A stretch of DNA of 52,777 nt from Candidatus Solibacter sp. Lineage in GTDB: Bacteria; Acidobacteriota; Terriglobia; Bryobacterales; Bryobacteraceae. This document shows, one piece after another, positions 41,431 through 49,421 of the stretch (its first letter is position 1; each line of letters starts with the position of its first letter). Both the position numbers and the translations under genes were made by a program. The stretch spans positions 1-52,777 of the forward strand of contig JANYAH010000165.1 of NCBI GenBank assembly GCA_025361425.1, read 5' to 3'. The notes beneath the pieces were generated by a model that worked only from the letters and a program-made list of their open reading frames with translations, did no database searches and was not told the origin of the DNA.

Positions 41431-42712
41431 AGTGATTGTTGATTCGCACTCCCTGCCCCAGATACATGGTCCGCACCTGCGAGGCTTCCAGCCCCACTAG
41501 CACATTCGGCGCCACGCGGAAGTAGGCGTTGCCGCCAAATAGCAGGTTCTTGCCGATTGAGCCCGTGAGCAGATCGTGGTTGGCATCGTCCACCTGCCCG
41601 GTGAAGAAATGGAAATCCAGCCGCGGCAGAGTATGCAGCGTCAGTTGTCCCCATCCGCCCCGGCTCGCCACCGCGTACCCGTAGTTCTTGCCGATCGCGA
41701 ACCCCTGGCGCGTGCCGCTGCCCAGGTGAGCCACGTTCTGCCCGGAAAAGAACACGCCGGTGAACTCCACCGCCTTCCACGGATTAAAGAACCAATCCAT
41801 GGCGAATAAATTGGAGGGTATCGATTGGCTGCCCGCATGAGTGGTGCTCGCGTGGAATCCCGCCGCGATCTCCATCCGCCGCTGGTCGTCCAGCTTGTGA
41901 TGGAAGTTGACCCGGCCTTCCGCCGCGGGGCGCACCGCTTCCGGCACTACGGTCCCGGTATACGGCCCGATCTCGCGCGTCTGCACGGCGCCCAGTTGCG
42001 CGCGCAACCCGCTGGAGGCGCCTAGCCGGACCTCCTGTTCGAAGCGCACCTGCGGCAGCCAAAACCACAGATTCCCCGCGCCGGTGAGCGGAGAAAGGCC
42101 CACCTGCGCCAGCGAACTCGGCTCGCGCGGATTGAATATGGGCTTCTCCAAGCCGGCAATCACGCTGCGACTCTTCCACGCGATTTCGAGCGAGGCTGTG
42201 CGGATGCGCATCGCGGAGTTGGTCCCCGCCGCGGCAAAAAAGTCCATGTACACCGAGCCGTTTACCTTGCCGCCCCAGATCGCCCGCGGCCCGCTGAATT
42301 CCAGGCCCACGATGGTCTGGCGCACGGTCGCTCCGGAGTGCGCGGCGCCGGTCGCCGCGGCGGTCACCGGGTAGTCCGCCCCGCCGCTCTGCCTGGAGTT
42401 CAGGAACGCGTTGAACAGCGCCATCCCCGTCACCCGAATGGGAAACTTTTGCGACGCCTCCACTTTGGTTTGCGCCTGCTCTTCGATGCGCTGCTGCTGG
42501 ATATCGAGCCTTTCCTCCACCGTGGTTGGCGGCGGCGCGGGCGTTCCCAACTGCGCCTGCAACGCGCGTACCTGCTCAGAGAGCGCGCGATTTTCCTGTT
42601 CCAGCCGGTCCAGCCGCTCCAGGATTCTGGCCAACTCCGGCGCCGTCTGCGCGCACAATGCGACCGGCGCCAGGCATAGCGCCAGGCAAACTAAACTAGT
42701 GCGTCCTGCCAT
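41402..42712 (-). CDS. Outer-membrane porin-like beta barrel with N-terminal coiled coil
   Basis: 436 aa. Signal peptide to about residue 21 (CLALCLAPVALCAQ), then a coiled coil (LARILERLDRLEQENRALSE, continuing QVRALQAQL), then alternating beta strands to a C-terminal aromatic end (YDLALAYLF). This build resembles porins that bind peptidoglycan or trimerise through the coiled coil. Its gene overlaps the CheY-like gene by 17 bp and the cupredoxin gene by 29 bp. Substrate unknown; the neighbouring copper-type protein hints at a metal or electron-transfer link. Confidence 0.75.
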   Translation of the reverse strand: MAGRTSLVCLALCLAPVALCAQTAPELARILERLDRLEQENRALSEQVRALQAQLGTPAPPPTTVEERLDIQQQRIEEQAQTKVEASQKFPIRVTGMALFNAFLNSRQSGGADYPVTAAATGAAHSGATVRQTIVGLEFSGPRAIWGGKVNGSVYMDFFAAAGTNSAMRIRTASLEIAWKSRSVIAGLEKPIFNPREPSSLAQVGLSPLTGAGNLWFWLPQVRFEQEVRLGASSGLRAQLGAVQTREIGPYTGTVVPEAVRPAAEGRVNFHHKLDDQRRMEIAAGFHASTTHAGSQSIPSNLFAMDWFFNPWKAVEFTGVFFSGQNVAHLGSGTRQGFAIGKNYGYAVASRGGWGQLTLHTLPRLDFHFFTGQVDDANHDLLTGSIGKNLLFGGNAYFRVAPNVLVGLEASQVRTMYLGQGVRINNHYDLALAYLF

Positions 42713-43097
42713 CGAGAAGTTGCTCCAGTTTCTGGCGCACCAACGCCGGCGAAAACGGTTTCGGGAAAAATGCTTCCACTCCCAACGCCGCGATTCGTTC
42801 CGGAGTTGCCGGGTCGGTATCGGCGCTCACTACGATGATAGGCACACCCGAGAGCCTTTGGTCCGCCCGCACGCGGCGGATCAGTTCGTACCCATCCATG
42901 CGCGGCATATTCAGGTCGGTGACGATCACCCGTACCGCCCCCGAAACGCCGTCCAGAATGCGCAACGCTTCCACCGCCGAGGGCGCCATCAGCACGCTCA
43001 CGCCGGGAATTCCGAGAAATGCGATCTCCAACATCGCCGCGCTGTTTTCGGAATCCTCCACAATCAGGACGGCAGGCATTCTGCTATTGTCGCCCAT
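42696..43097 (-). CDS. Single-domain response regulator (CheY-like)
   Basis: 133 aa receiver domain only: AVLIVEDSENS (acidic pocket), VIVTDLNMPRMDGYELI (phospho-Asp), PIIVVSADTD (Ser switch) and FFPKPFSP (Lys). There is no output domain, so it would act by protein contact or in phosphorelay. The stop lies inside the start of the porin gene. The OmpR-type regulator is 45 bp upstream. Confidence 0.93.
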   Translation of the reverse strand: MGDNSRMPAVLIVEDSENSAAMLEIAFLGIPGVSVLMAPSAVEALRILDGVSGAVRVIVTDLNMPRMDGYELIRRVRADQRLSGVPIIVVSADTDPATPERIAALGVEAFFPKPFSPALVRQKLEQLLDGRTH

Positions 43098-43141
43098 CCT
43101 GAACAGCGCGGACCCGCTGGTATAGGGGACAACCTGTAAAT

Positions 43142-43816
43142 TCAGGGCACGAAGCGATAGCCAACCCCATGCAAGGTGAGAAAGTGCCGCGGCGCGTTGC
43201 TATCCGGCTCCAGTTTTTGCCGCAACTTCACCACGTGCGCATCCACCGTCCGTGTGTTCGGGAAGAACTCGTAGCCCCAAACCGAATTCAGAATCATGTC
43301 GCGCGTCAGCGGACGGTCTGGATTGTGCAGGAAATATGTCAGCAGATTATATTCCGCAGGCGTCAGCTTGAGATCTTCACCCTTGCGCTTGACGATGCGG
43401 CGTTCGAAATCCACCTCGACGTCGGAGAAGTGGATCACCTTGCGCGCGTCGCTGGAGGCTCGCCGCAGCACGGCGCGGATGCGCGCCATCAGTTCGCGCG
43501 TGCCAAACGGCTTGACCACGTAATCGTCCGCGCCGATTTCGAGCAGCAGGACCTTGTCGATTTCATCGCCCATGGCGCTCAGCACGATAATCGGCGTGGC
43601 CATTCCCGCGGCCCGCAACTGCTTGCAGATCTCCGTGCCGCTCATCCGCGGCAGGCGCAAATCCACCAGCACCAAGTCGGGCTTCAGCGAAAGGGCCATC
43701 TCGAAGCCCTCGCGCCCGTCGCCGGCCTGCACTGCGCGAAAGCCTTCCTGTTCCAACATCACCCCGATTGTGTCGCGCAGGTTTTCATCGTCATCGATTA
43801 CGAGAATCGTCTGCAT
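43142..43816 (-). CDS. OmpR/PhoB-family response regulator
   Basis: 224 aa. Receiver: ILVIDDDENLRDTI, LVLVDLRLPRMSG with the phospho-Asp, IIVLSAMGDE, DDYVVKPFGTREL. Winged-helix output: LKLTPAEYNLLTYFLHNPDR, RTVDAHVVKLRQKLE and LHGVGYRFVP. It binds DNA after phosphorylation and likely controls its own operon and envelope genes. It is first in the operon. Its cognate kinase is very likely the one at 38945-40723. Confidence 0.95.
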   Translation of the reverse strand: MQTILVIDDDENLRDTIGVMLEQEGFRAVQAGDGREGFEMALSLKPDLVLVDLRLPRMSGTEICKQLRAAGMATPIIVLSAMGDEIDKVLLLEIGADDYVVKPFGTRELMARIRAVLRRASSDARKVIHFSDVEVDFERRIVKRKGEDLKLTPAEYNLLTYFLHNPDRPLTRDMILNSVWGYEFFPNTRTVDAHVVKLRQKLEPDSNAPRHFLTLHGVGYRFVP

Positions 43817-43993
43817 TGTTGGTACTCCTGATTGTATCCGATCCCACCGGGTCCGCTGTTACAGGGAAGCTGCCGTAATTTGAACCGGAGCCCGATATGT
43901 GGGCGCGTGCAGCGAGGTAAACGTGTCACTCTGCCTCAAGCAACACAACGGGTCGGGACTGTCGGGAAGCGGTTGCGACGGCGGCTGAACGTG

Positions 43994-44323
43994 CTACTTC
44001 ACTTTGTGGCTTTCCTCACGGATCGTCACGCCAATCGCGGTACCCAGCACTTCGGCGCCGGGAGCCACGCGTCCCGTCACCGTGACCCGGGACCCGCGCG
44101 AGGGCACGCCGGTACCGGAGATCACAATGATTTTACCGGTCCCATCTTCAATCTGGTACCCGCCCTTGCCCATCAATCCCACCGATGTGGTCACTGTCCC
44201 GGTGACCCGCACCGTCTGGTTTCGAAATCGCGAGGGATCGGCATTGATGCGTCCGATCGTCATTGGCGCGCACCCCGCCAATACCACAGCGGCCATCGCT
44301 ACACTTGTCAGTTTCAGGTTCAT
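43994..44323 (-). CDS. Small lipoprotein with OB-fold-like domain
   Basis: 109 aa from ATG 44323, preceded by GGAGAGG. Signal with lipobox LAGC (MAAVVLAGCAPM), then a domain with RVTGTVTTSVGLMGKGGYQI, GKIIVISGTGVP and RVTVTGRVAPGAEVL, similar to the short OB-fold (tOB) proteins. A longer open frame to 44908 is antisense to the Rieske and mutM genes and rejected. It is divergent from the Rieske gene, 60 bp apart. Role unknown. Confidence 0.8.
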   Translation of the reverse strand: MNLKLTSVAMAAVVLAGCAPMTIGRINADPSRFRNQTVRVTGTVTTSVGLMGKGGYQIEDGTGKIIVISGTGVPSRGSRVTVTGRVAPGAEVLGTAIGVTIREESHKVK

Positions 44324-44383
44324 CGATGCCTCTCCTTCAGCCAGCGCGGCAGTCTCCCGCAGGTTCCACCTTACAATATAAAG

Positions 44384-44689
44384 ATGCCGTTTCTCAAAGT
44401 GGGCACGCTGGCACAGCTGGCACCGAATTCCGTCATGGAGGTGATGGTGGGCGACCAGCCCTATGCCGTGTGTAATGCCGACGGGGCCATCCGCGCTCTC
44501 AGCGGCGTGTGCATCCATCGCGGCGGACCGCTCGGCCAGGGACAGATTCACGATGGCCGCGTGGTCTGCCCCTACCACCTCTGGGAATTCGATTGCGCCA
44601 CCGGCGAGTACGATTACGACCCTACCAAACGCGTACCCACTTTTGAAGTGAAAGTGGAAGGCGAAGACATCTACCTGCAGGTTCCCTAA
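44384..44689 (+). CDS. Rieske [2Fe-2S] ferredoxin-type protein
   Basis: 101 aa. The cluster motifs are CIHRGGPL (C-x-H) and CPYHLWEFD (C-x2-H). It resembles the small ferredoxins of Rieske oxygenase and nitrite-reductase small-subunit families. A TACAAT box ends only 6 bp before the ATG, so the transcript may be nearly leaderless. The mutM GTG follows its stop directly (TAAGTG), so the two are probably co-translated. Partner oxidoreductase unknown. Confidence 0.92.
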   Translation: MPFLKVGTLAQLAPNSVMEVMVGDQPYAVCNADGAIRALSGVCIHRGGPLGQGQIHDGRVVCPYHLWEFDCATGEYDYDPTKRVPTFEVKVEGEDIYLQVP

Positions 44690-45484
44690 GTGCCCGAACT
44701 CCCCGAAGTGGAAACCGTAGTCCGCTCGATTGCGCCGCTCACGGGCCAGCGCATCCTCCGCGCCGAATTTCGCAATCTCCGCATCCTCCGCGGCGGCGAC
44801 CCCGCGCGCTTGTCCGCGCGCCTGCAGGGCCACCGCATCCTCGCCGTCAAACGCTATGGCAAGTTCATCGTGGCCTGCATCGAAGACGGCGGCTATTTGA
44901 CGATCCACCTGGGCATGACCGGCCGTCTACTGCTCGGCGGAGCTTGCGGCAAACACACCCACGCCATCTTCACCTTCGACCACGCCACCCTCCAGTTTGA
45001 CGACAGCCGCCAGTTCGGCTGCATCGAGTTCAGCGAAGACTTCCCGCACCGAGTCGCCCGCCTTGGACCCGAACCGCTCGAAATTCCCTTCGACCAGTTT
45101 GCCGCCGCGCTGCAACGCCACAAGACGCGCATCAAGTCGCTGCTTCTCAACCAGACCTTCGTGCGCGGCGTCGGCAATATTTACGCCGATGAAGCCCTCT
45201 TCCGCGCCGGCATTCATCCGCAGGCGCTCACCCAACGCATAGGGCGCTACCGCGCCCGCAAACTCTACGACGCCATCGTCGCCGTGCTCACCGAAGCCAT
45301 CGCCGCCGGAGGGTCTTCGATCTCCGATTACGTCGATGCCGAAGGCCGTAAAGGCTTCTTCCAGATCAGCCACCGCGTGTATCGGCGCACCGGCGAAGCG
45401 TGTACCGCGTGCCAGACACCCATCCGCCGCGTGATGGTCACCCAGCGCAGTTCGCACTTCTGCCCCAAGTGCCAGAAGCGGTAG
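44690..45484 (+). CDS. mutM: Formamidopyrimidine-DNA glycosylase (MutM/Fpg)
   Basis: 264 aa from GTG 44690. The catalytic N-terminus after Met removal is PELPEVETVVRS, with Pro as nucleophile and Glu following. The helix-two-turn-helix is present (NQTFVRGVGNIYADEALFRA), as is the C-terminal zinc finger with C-x2-C (CTACQTPIRR) and C-x2-C (FCPKCQKR). It removes oxidised purines such as 8-oxoguanine. Full length. Coupling with a Rieske protein upstream is unusual but gives no clear functional link. Confidence 0.96.
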   Translation: MPELPEVETVVRSIAPLTGQRILRAEFRNLRILRGGDPARLSARLQGHRILAVKRYGKFIVACIEDGGYLTIHLGMTGRLLLGGACGKHTHAIFTFDHATLQFDDSRQFGCIEFSEDFPHRVARLGPEPLEIPFDQFAAALQRHKTRIKSLLLNQTFVRGVGNIYADEALFRAGIHPQALTQRIGRYRARKLYDAIVAVLTEAIAAGGSSISDYVDAEGRKGFFQISHRVYRRTGEACTACQTPIRRVMVTQRSSHFCPKCQKR

Positions 45485-45565
45485 TCTCGTAAGAAGCTGA
45501 AACCCCGGCGCGACGCAACGCATCTCAAGGTGTGTGGTGCACTAATTTTGAGGAGATTTCCAAAC

Positions 45566-46201
45566 GTGAATCGAATTTGCCGTTTCCTTCCCCTGCTGTT
45601 TTGTGTTTCCTTCGCCTACGGGCAAAGCTCGCTAGATGTCAACCTGGGCTTCGGAACCGTCCACGATAAGGCGGCCGGAGGCGGCATCGATGCCAGCACT
45701 GGCTCCACCTGCATTACCGGCGCTAATTGCCTGCAAACGCCGTCGCTGGGCGGTTTTTTCATGGGCTTCGGAGGCACCATCATGCTCAGCAAGCATTTTG
45801 GCGTTAGCGGCGAAGCCACTCTTCAGCCCAAGAAGCAGGATTATGCCATCCTGCAATCGAGGCAGATTTTCTACGATGTGAATGGCGTTTTCGCCCCGGT
45901 GAACCAGAAGAAAGTCATAGTGCGATTGGAGGGTGGGCTTGGCGGCGCGACCAGCAGTTATTCCATCACGCAGAACTCTTGCGTGGGCAACGCGGTGTGC
46001 CAGTCCCAGTCGCAATCGTATGGCAGCGCCAAACACTTCCAGGTGCATACTGGGCTAGGTGTCCAGCTCTACGTGACCGAGCACATCTTCATCCGTCCGC
46101 AAGTCGACTTGCACTACGTTCCCAACTTTACGAACCAGTTCGGCAGCACCATGGCTCCGTCAGCCATGGTCTGGATTGGCTACAGCATGGGCGACAGATA
46201 G
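45566..46201 (+). CDS. Outer-membrane beta-barrel protein
   Basis: 211 aa from GTG 45566, with AGGAG about 11 bp upstream. The signal peptide (CRFLPLLFCVSFAYGQ) follows at once, which supports this start over 45530. The mature part begins SSLDVNLGFGTVHDKAAGGG, has a Cys pair in GSTCITGANCLQ and a second in QNSCVGNAVCQ, and ends in barrel strands (HIFIRPQVDLHYVP, MVWIGYSMGDR). It resembles OmpA/OmpW-size eight-strand barrels. No known family is recognised. It is convergent with the zinc-ribbon gene, 37 bp apart. Confidence 0.72.
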   Translation: MNRICRFLPLLFCVSFAYGQSSLDVNLGFGTVHDKAAGGGIDASTGSTCITGANCLQTPSLGGFFMGFGGTIMLSKHFGVSGEATLQPKKQDYAILQSRQIFYDVNGVFAPVNQKKVIVRLEGGLGGATSSYSITQNSCVGNAVCQSQSQSYGSAKHFQVHTGLGVQLYVTEHIFIRPQVDLHYVPNFTNQFGSTMAPSAMVWIGYSMGDR

Positions 46202-46238
46202 TAGGCGCAACAATGCGGCGAGATGCAACGACCGCGGC

Positions 46239-47003
46239 TTAGTCGCCCAACTCGACGCGAGTGCCGTCCGACGCGTTCGCCAGATCGTCAAATGACTGCG
46301 GCGGATTGAAGTAGAGAATGCGCTGGCAGCTCTCGCAGAAAAGAATGGTTTCGGTGCGCTTCACGTCCTGGAAGTATTGCGGCCGCAGCACCATGTAGCA
46401 CACCGTGCAGCGGCCATCCACCACCTCTGCCACCGCGATTCCCTTGCGACCCTTGCGCACGCGCTCATACTGCTGGCAGGTCGCTGGCGTAATCTCTTTG
46501 GCGACACCTGCCCGCTCAGTCTGCAACTCGCTGGCCGCCTTCTGATCCACTGCCGTGCGCTCGCGAGCCAACGCCTTCTCAGCGTCCACCTGCGCCTTCT
46601 CTTCCTTTAGCGCTGCCTCCGCCGCCTTCACGTTCTTCTCCAGCGGTTCGGATTCGGCCATCAGTTCCAGAATGCGGTCTTCCAGTTTGCGGGTTTCCGC
46701 CTGGCAGAATTCGATCTCGTGCTGGAAGGCGCCGTACTGCTCATTGGTCTTGGCCGTGAGCATCTGGTCTTTGAGCTTCGAGATCTTCTGATCTTGCAAC
46801 GGAATATCGGCTTCGCACTTCTTGCGCTCTTTTTGATTGGCCGCAAGAGCGGCGCGGTCGGCATCGAGCTTGCGCTCGTGCGTCCCCAGTTTTTTCTGAA
46901 TTTCGGCGATGTGTTTGGGCAAGGAGGCGATTTCGCGTGCGAGTTCCGCAAGGCGATTATCGATTTCCTGCAGGCGGACCACCAACTTCAAGTCGAGGAG
47001 CAT
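46239..47003 (-). CDS. Coiled-coil protein with C4-type zinc ribbon
   Basis: 254 aa. The first about 180 residues form a long antiparallel-type coiled coil (LQEIDNRLAELAREIASLPK). The C-terminal ribbon has C-x2-C in GRCTVCYMVLRP and C-x2-C in LFCESCQRILYF. This is the CT398/zf-RING_7 family. Members bind other proteins, including secretion and RNA-handling partners, but a general function is not established. ATG 47003; the PfkB gene ends 22 bp upstream, so the order thiL-pfkB-zinc ribbon may be one transcript. Confidence 0.9.
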   Translation of the reverse strand: MLLDLKLVVRLQEIDNRLAELAREIASLPKHIAEIQKKLGTHERKLDADRAALAANQKERKKCEADIPLQDQKISKLKDQMLTAKTNEQYGAFQHEIEFCQAETRKLEDRILELMAESEPLEKNVKAAEAALKEEKAQVDAEKALARERTAVDQKAASELQTERAGVAKEITPATCQQYERVRKGRKGIAVAEVVDGRCTVCYMVLRPQYFQDVKRTETILFCESCQRILYFNPPQSFDDLANASDGTRVELGD

Positions 47004-47024
47004 TACTAATGGCAGTGTAACACC

Positions 47025-47954
47025 CTATTCCGAGCGCCGCAGTTCCACCTGCTTGTAGATCTCCTGCGTCTGCTCCAGAGTGGCGAAGTTCATGCCCGGC
47101 AACCGCGCCGACGCCGTCCCCGCCGCCACTCCCCAGCGCAGGGCTTCCACCTCATTATTTTTACGTTCCATCGCCCAGGTAAAGGCCGCCGACAGCGCGT
47201 CTCCGGCGCCGATGGGACATACCGCATCCACCCTCGGCGGTAGCGCCTCGTACAGACCTTCGCGAAACGCGCCCACCGCGCCGCGGCTGCCGAGCGAGAG
47301 CACCACCGATTCCGGCCCCATCTTGCGCATCCGCTCCGCCGCCTCCAGATAGTGCGTGCGCGTCAACAGCGTGCGCCCCAGCAACCGCTCCGCCTCCTGC
47401 TGATTCGGCGTCGCCAGCGTCGGCCGCTCTTCGATTCCCAGGCGCAACGCCTCTCCGTCGGCATGCAGTAGCGTCTTCACCTTCTTTTTACGCGCCGCCG
47501 CGATCAGCCTCCCGTAGAAGGACGGCGGCACACCCGGCGGAGTGCTGCCGCAGATCATCAGCCACGAGGCGCGGTCCAGGGTCTCCTTCACCGCCCGCTC
47601 CACGCGCGCCACTTCCACCTTCGATAGCGTAGGCCCGCCCGCGTTGAGGTTCACCGTGAGCCCGTGTTTGTCGGTGATGGTGAGGTTGGTGCGGATCTCG
47701 TTCTCCACCGGCACCACTTGGAACGGCAGACCGTCGTGCTGCAAATGCTCTTGCAGACGCTTCCCGGCGTCGCCCCCGCAAATCAGCACAGCGAGGGTTT
47801 GCCCGCCGAAGGAGTGAATCACGCAGGATGCGTTGATGCCGCGCCCGCCCGCCGATTCGCGGTTGGAATTAATGTAAGCGCGGTCTTCAAACGCCAGGCG
47901 GTCGACGCTGATCACCCGGTCAATCGTTGGGTTAATAGTGAGAGTAACAATCAA
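47025..47954 (-). CDS. PfkB-family hexose/phosphosugar kinase
   Basis: 309 aa from TTG 47954 (TIVTLTINPTIDRVI-like opening, typical of 1-phosphofructokinases). It has ESAGGRGINASCVIHSFG near residue 35, LMICGSTPPGV in the middle and PIGAGDALSAAF with the catalytic Asp. Such kinases phosphorylate fructose-1-P, tagatose-6-P or fructose-6-P. The opening NPTID and GGRGIN fit the FruK/LacC/PfkB-2 group. No PTS or sugar transporter is adjacent, so the substrate is unresolved. Confidence 0.88.
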   Translation of the reverse strand: MIVTLTINPTIDRVISVDRLAFEDRAYINSNRESAGGRGINASCVIHSFGGQTLAVLICGGDAGKRLQEHLQHDGLPFQVVPVENEIRTNLTITDKHGLTVNLNAGGPTLSKVEVARVERAVKETLDRASWLMICGSTPPGVPPSFYGRLIAAARKKKVKTLLHADGEALRLGIEERPTLATPNQQEAERLLGRTLLTRTHYLEAAERMRKMGPESVVLSLGSRGAVGAFREGLYEALPPRVDAVCPIGAGDALSAAFTWAMERKNNEVEALRWGVAAGTASARLPGMNFATLEQTQEIYKQVELRRSE

Positions 47955-48000
47955 GTCTAAAGTTTACCCCGCAATTCGGGCCTTGGCGGATTTGGCAGGC

Positions 48001-48909
48001 TCATGAGCGGCGCAGGTGGTCGTACCCAAGGGGCGGGAGCGGCTCGCCGTCCAGTTCCACGGCACCGGCGGTTCCCTTACGCATCGTACCAATTCGTGTC
48101 AGCGCCAGCCCCTCGAATGCTTCCGGCACCCGGACGCGGGCCGGCGCCGTGAATAACAGCTCGTAATCTTCCCCGCCGTGCAGCGCCTGTTCGAGCGTGG
48201 CCCCGCGATACACCGGCGGCGCCGAAATCTCCGCGCGCAGCCCCGAAGCCGTACACAGCCGGTGCAGATCCAGGGAGAGCCCGTCGCTCAGGTCCATCGC
48301 CGCCGTGGCGCCCAACCGAGCGCGCAGAAACCGCCCCAGTGCCAGGCGCGGCTCCGGCCGCTTATGCCGCAGCCAAGCCCTGCCGCGCCCCGCCGCGAGA
48401 CCCAGCGCAGACCCGCCAAGCGCACCGGAAACATAGACGGCGTCGCCGGAGCGCGCCCCGTCCCGGCGCAGGGCCTTCCCCCGCGGCACGGTTCCCGCCA
48501 CCACGATGTCGCACGTCACGCGCTCCGTCCGCGCCAGGTCCCCGCCAATCAACGCCACCCCGGCGCGCTCGGCCAGCGTTAGCAGCCCGCCATAAAACCC
48601 GTCCACCCATCGGGCATCCACCCAACTTGCCACGGCCAGCGAGAGCAGACAGAACCGCGCCTCGCCACCCATCGCCGCGATATCGCTGAGCCCGCGCGCC
48701 AGAGCCTTCCAGCCGACATCCGCCGCCCCGTGCGTTGGGCGAAGAAAGTGCGTCCCTTCGATCAACATATCGGTGGTGTAGAGCCAGTCTTCCGTGGCCC
48801 CGCGCGGCCGCACAATGGCGCAATCGTCGCCGATCCCCAGCACCACTCCGGCCGCCCGCGGCAGGGTCACCCGACCGCGCAATTTCTCTATCAATTCCGG
48901 TTCGTTCAA
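48001..48909 (-). CDS. thiL: Thiamine-monophosphate kinase ThiL
   Basis: 302 aa from TTG 48909. AIR-synthase-like fold with GIGDDCAIVRP, TTDMLIEGTHF, KALARGLSDIAAMGG, LIGGDLARTE, AMDLSDGLSLDL and HGGEDYELLFT, all diagnostic of ThiL. It phosphorylates thiamine monophosphate to the active diphosphate. Other thiamine genes are absent here, and no TPP riboswitch is visible in the 48910-49040 leader. The start has only a weak GAAGAGG ribosome site 12 or more bases upstream. Confidence 0.95.
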   Translation of the reverse strand: MNEPELIEKLRGRVTLPRAAGVVLGIGDDCAIVRPRGATEDWLYTTDMLIEGTHFLRPTHGAADVGWKALARGLSDIAAMGGEARFCLLSLAVASWVDARWVDGFYGGLLTLAERAGVALIGGDLARTERVTCDIVVAGTVPRGKALRRDGARSGDAVYVSGALGGSALGLAAGRGRAWLRHKRPEPRLALGRFLRARLGATAAMDLSDGLSLDLHRLCTASGLRAEISAPPVYRGATLEQALHGGEDYELLFTAPARVRVPEAFEGLALTRIGTMRKGTAGAVELDGEPLPPLGYDHLRRS

Positions 48910-49040
48910 AGGTGCAAGCCTCTTCTCGAAAAGGTGGTTGAAAATACTAGTACCATCTGAGAGAATACCGTACGCAGACCAACCAGGGGGCTATCTGGCC
49001 CCTCTGCGCGCCCTCTTTTTCGGGTACACTTACCGTTAGA

Positions 49041-49328
49041 ATGTCATTCGAGGGGAAGTTCCGCGGGAAACTGCTGCTTATCCTATGGCTGCTGTGCGCC
49101 ACATTAGGCGCGCAGACTAACTCCCTCGCCTCGGAACAGGAAACTCACCACGGTTCCCAACACTGTTGCCGGCTGTGTCACCTCGGTCCCGCCCCCATTG
49201 TGCCCTCGGCAGCCGTCGCCGTCGTAGCCCCCATCTTCTCGGCAGTCTGGGTGGCCCCGTCGAGCGGACCGGACGCACCCCGCCAGGTTCTGCTCGCCGC
49301 GGCGCCTTCCCGCGCACCTCCCGGTTAG
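49041..49328 (+). CDS. Small exported Cys/His peptide with CXXCH motif (copy 1)
   Basis: 95 aa. A signal peptide (LLLILWLLCATLGAQT) leads to HHGSQHCCRLCHLGP, a dense metal- or haem-binding type motif (H, H, H-C-C-x2-C-H). The tail is Ala/Pro rich and ends SRAPPG. A very similar protein lies at 51965-52261, on the other side of the receptor gene. C-x2-C-H is the c-type haem attachment pattern, but the size and the extra Cys/His would also suit copper or zinc. DUF2946-like exported peptides have a comparable motif. Confidence 0.75.
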   Translation: MSFEGKFRGKLLLILWLLCATLGAQTNSLASEQETHHGSQHCCRLCHLGPAPIVPSAAVAVVAPIFSAVWVAPSSGPDAPRQVLLAAAPSRAPPG

Positions 49329-49421
49329 TCTAGTTCGCATTTATCGGCAGCCCCGCTCCGGGCAATCGGCGCGAGGCTCGATTTCTATTCATAGCGACAA
49401 CCAGACTAAGCAGGAGTAAAT

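Noticed and set aside
43994-44908. 304-aa minus frame from 44908
   Set aside because: Its first 195 residues are antisense to the Rieske and mutM genes; only the lipoprotein from 44323 has a signal, a lipobox and a ribosome site.
48910-49040. TPP riboswitch near thiL
   Set aside because: The leader shows no conserved CUGAGA / ACCUG-type blocks in the orientation of thiL; only a small GGGG/CCCC pairing near 48987-49003 is visible.
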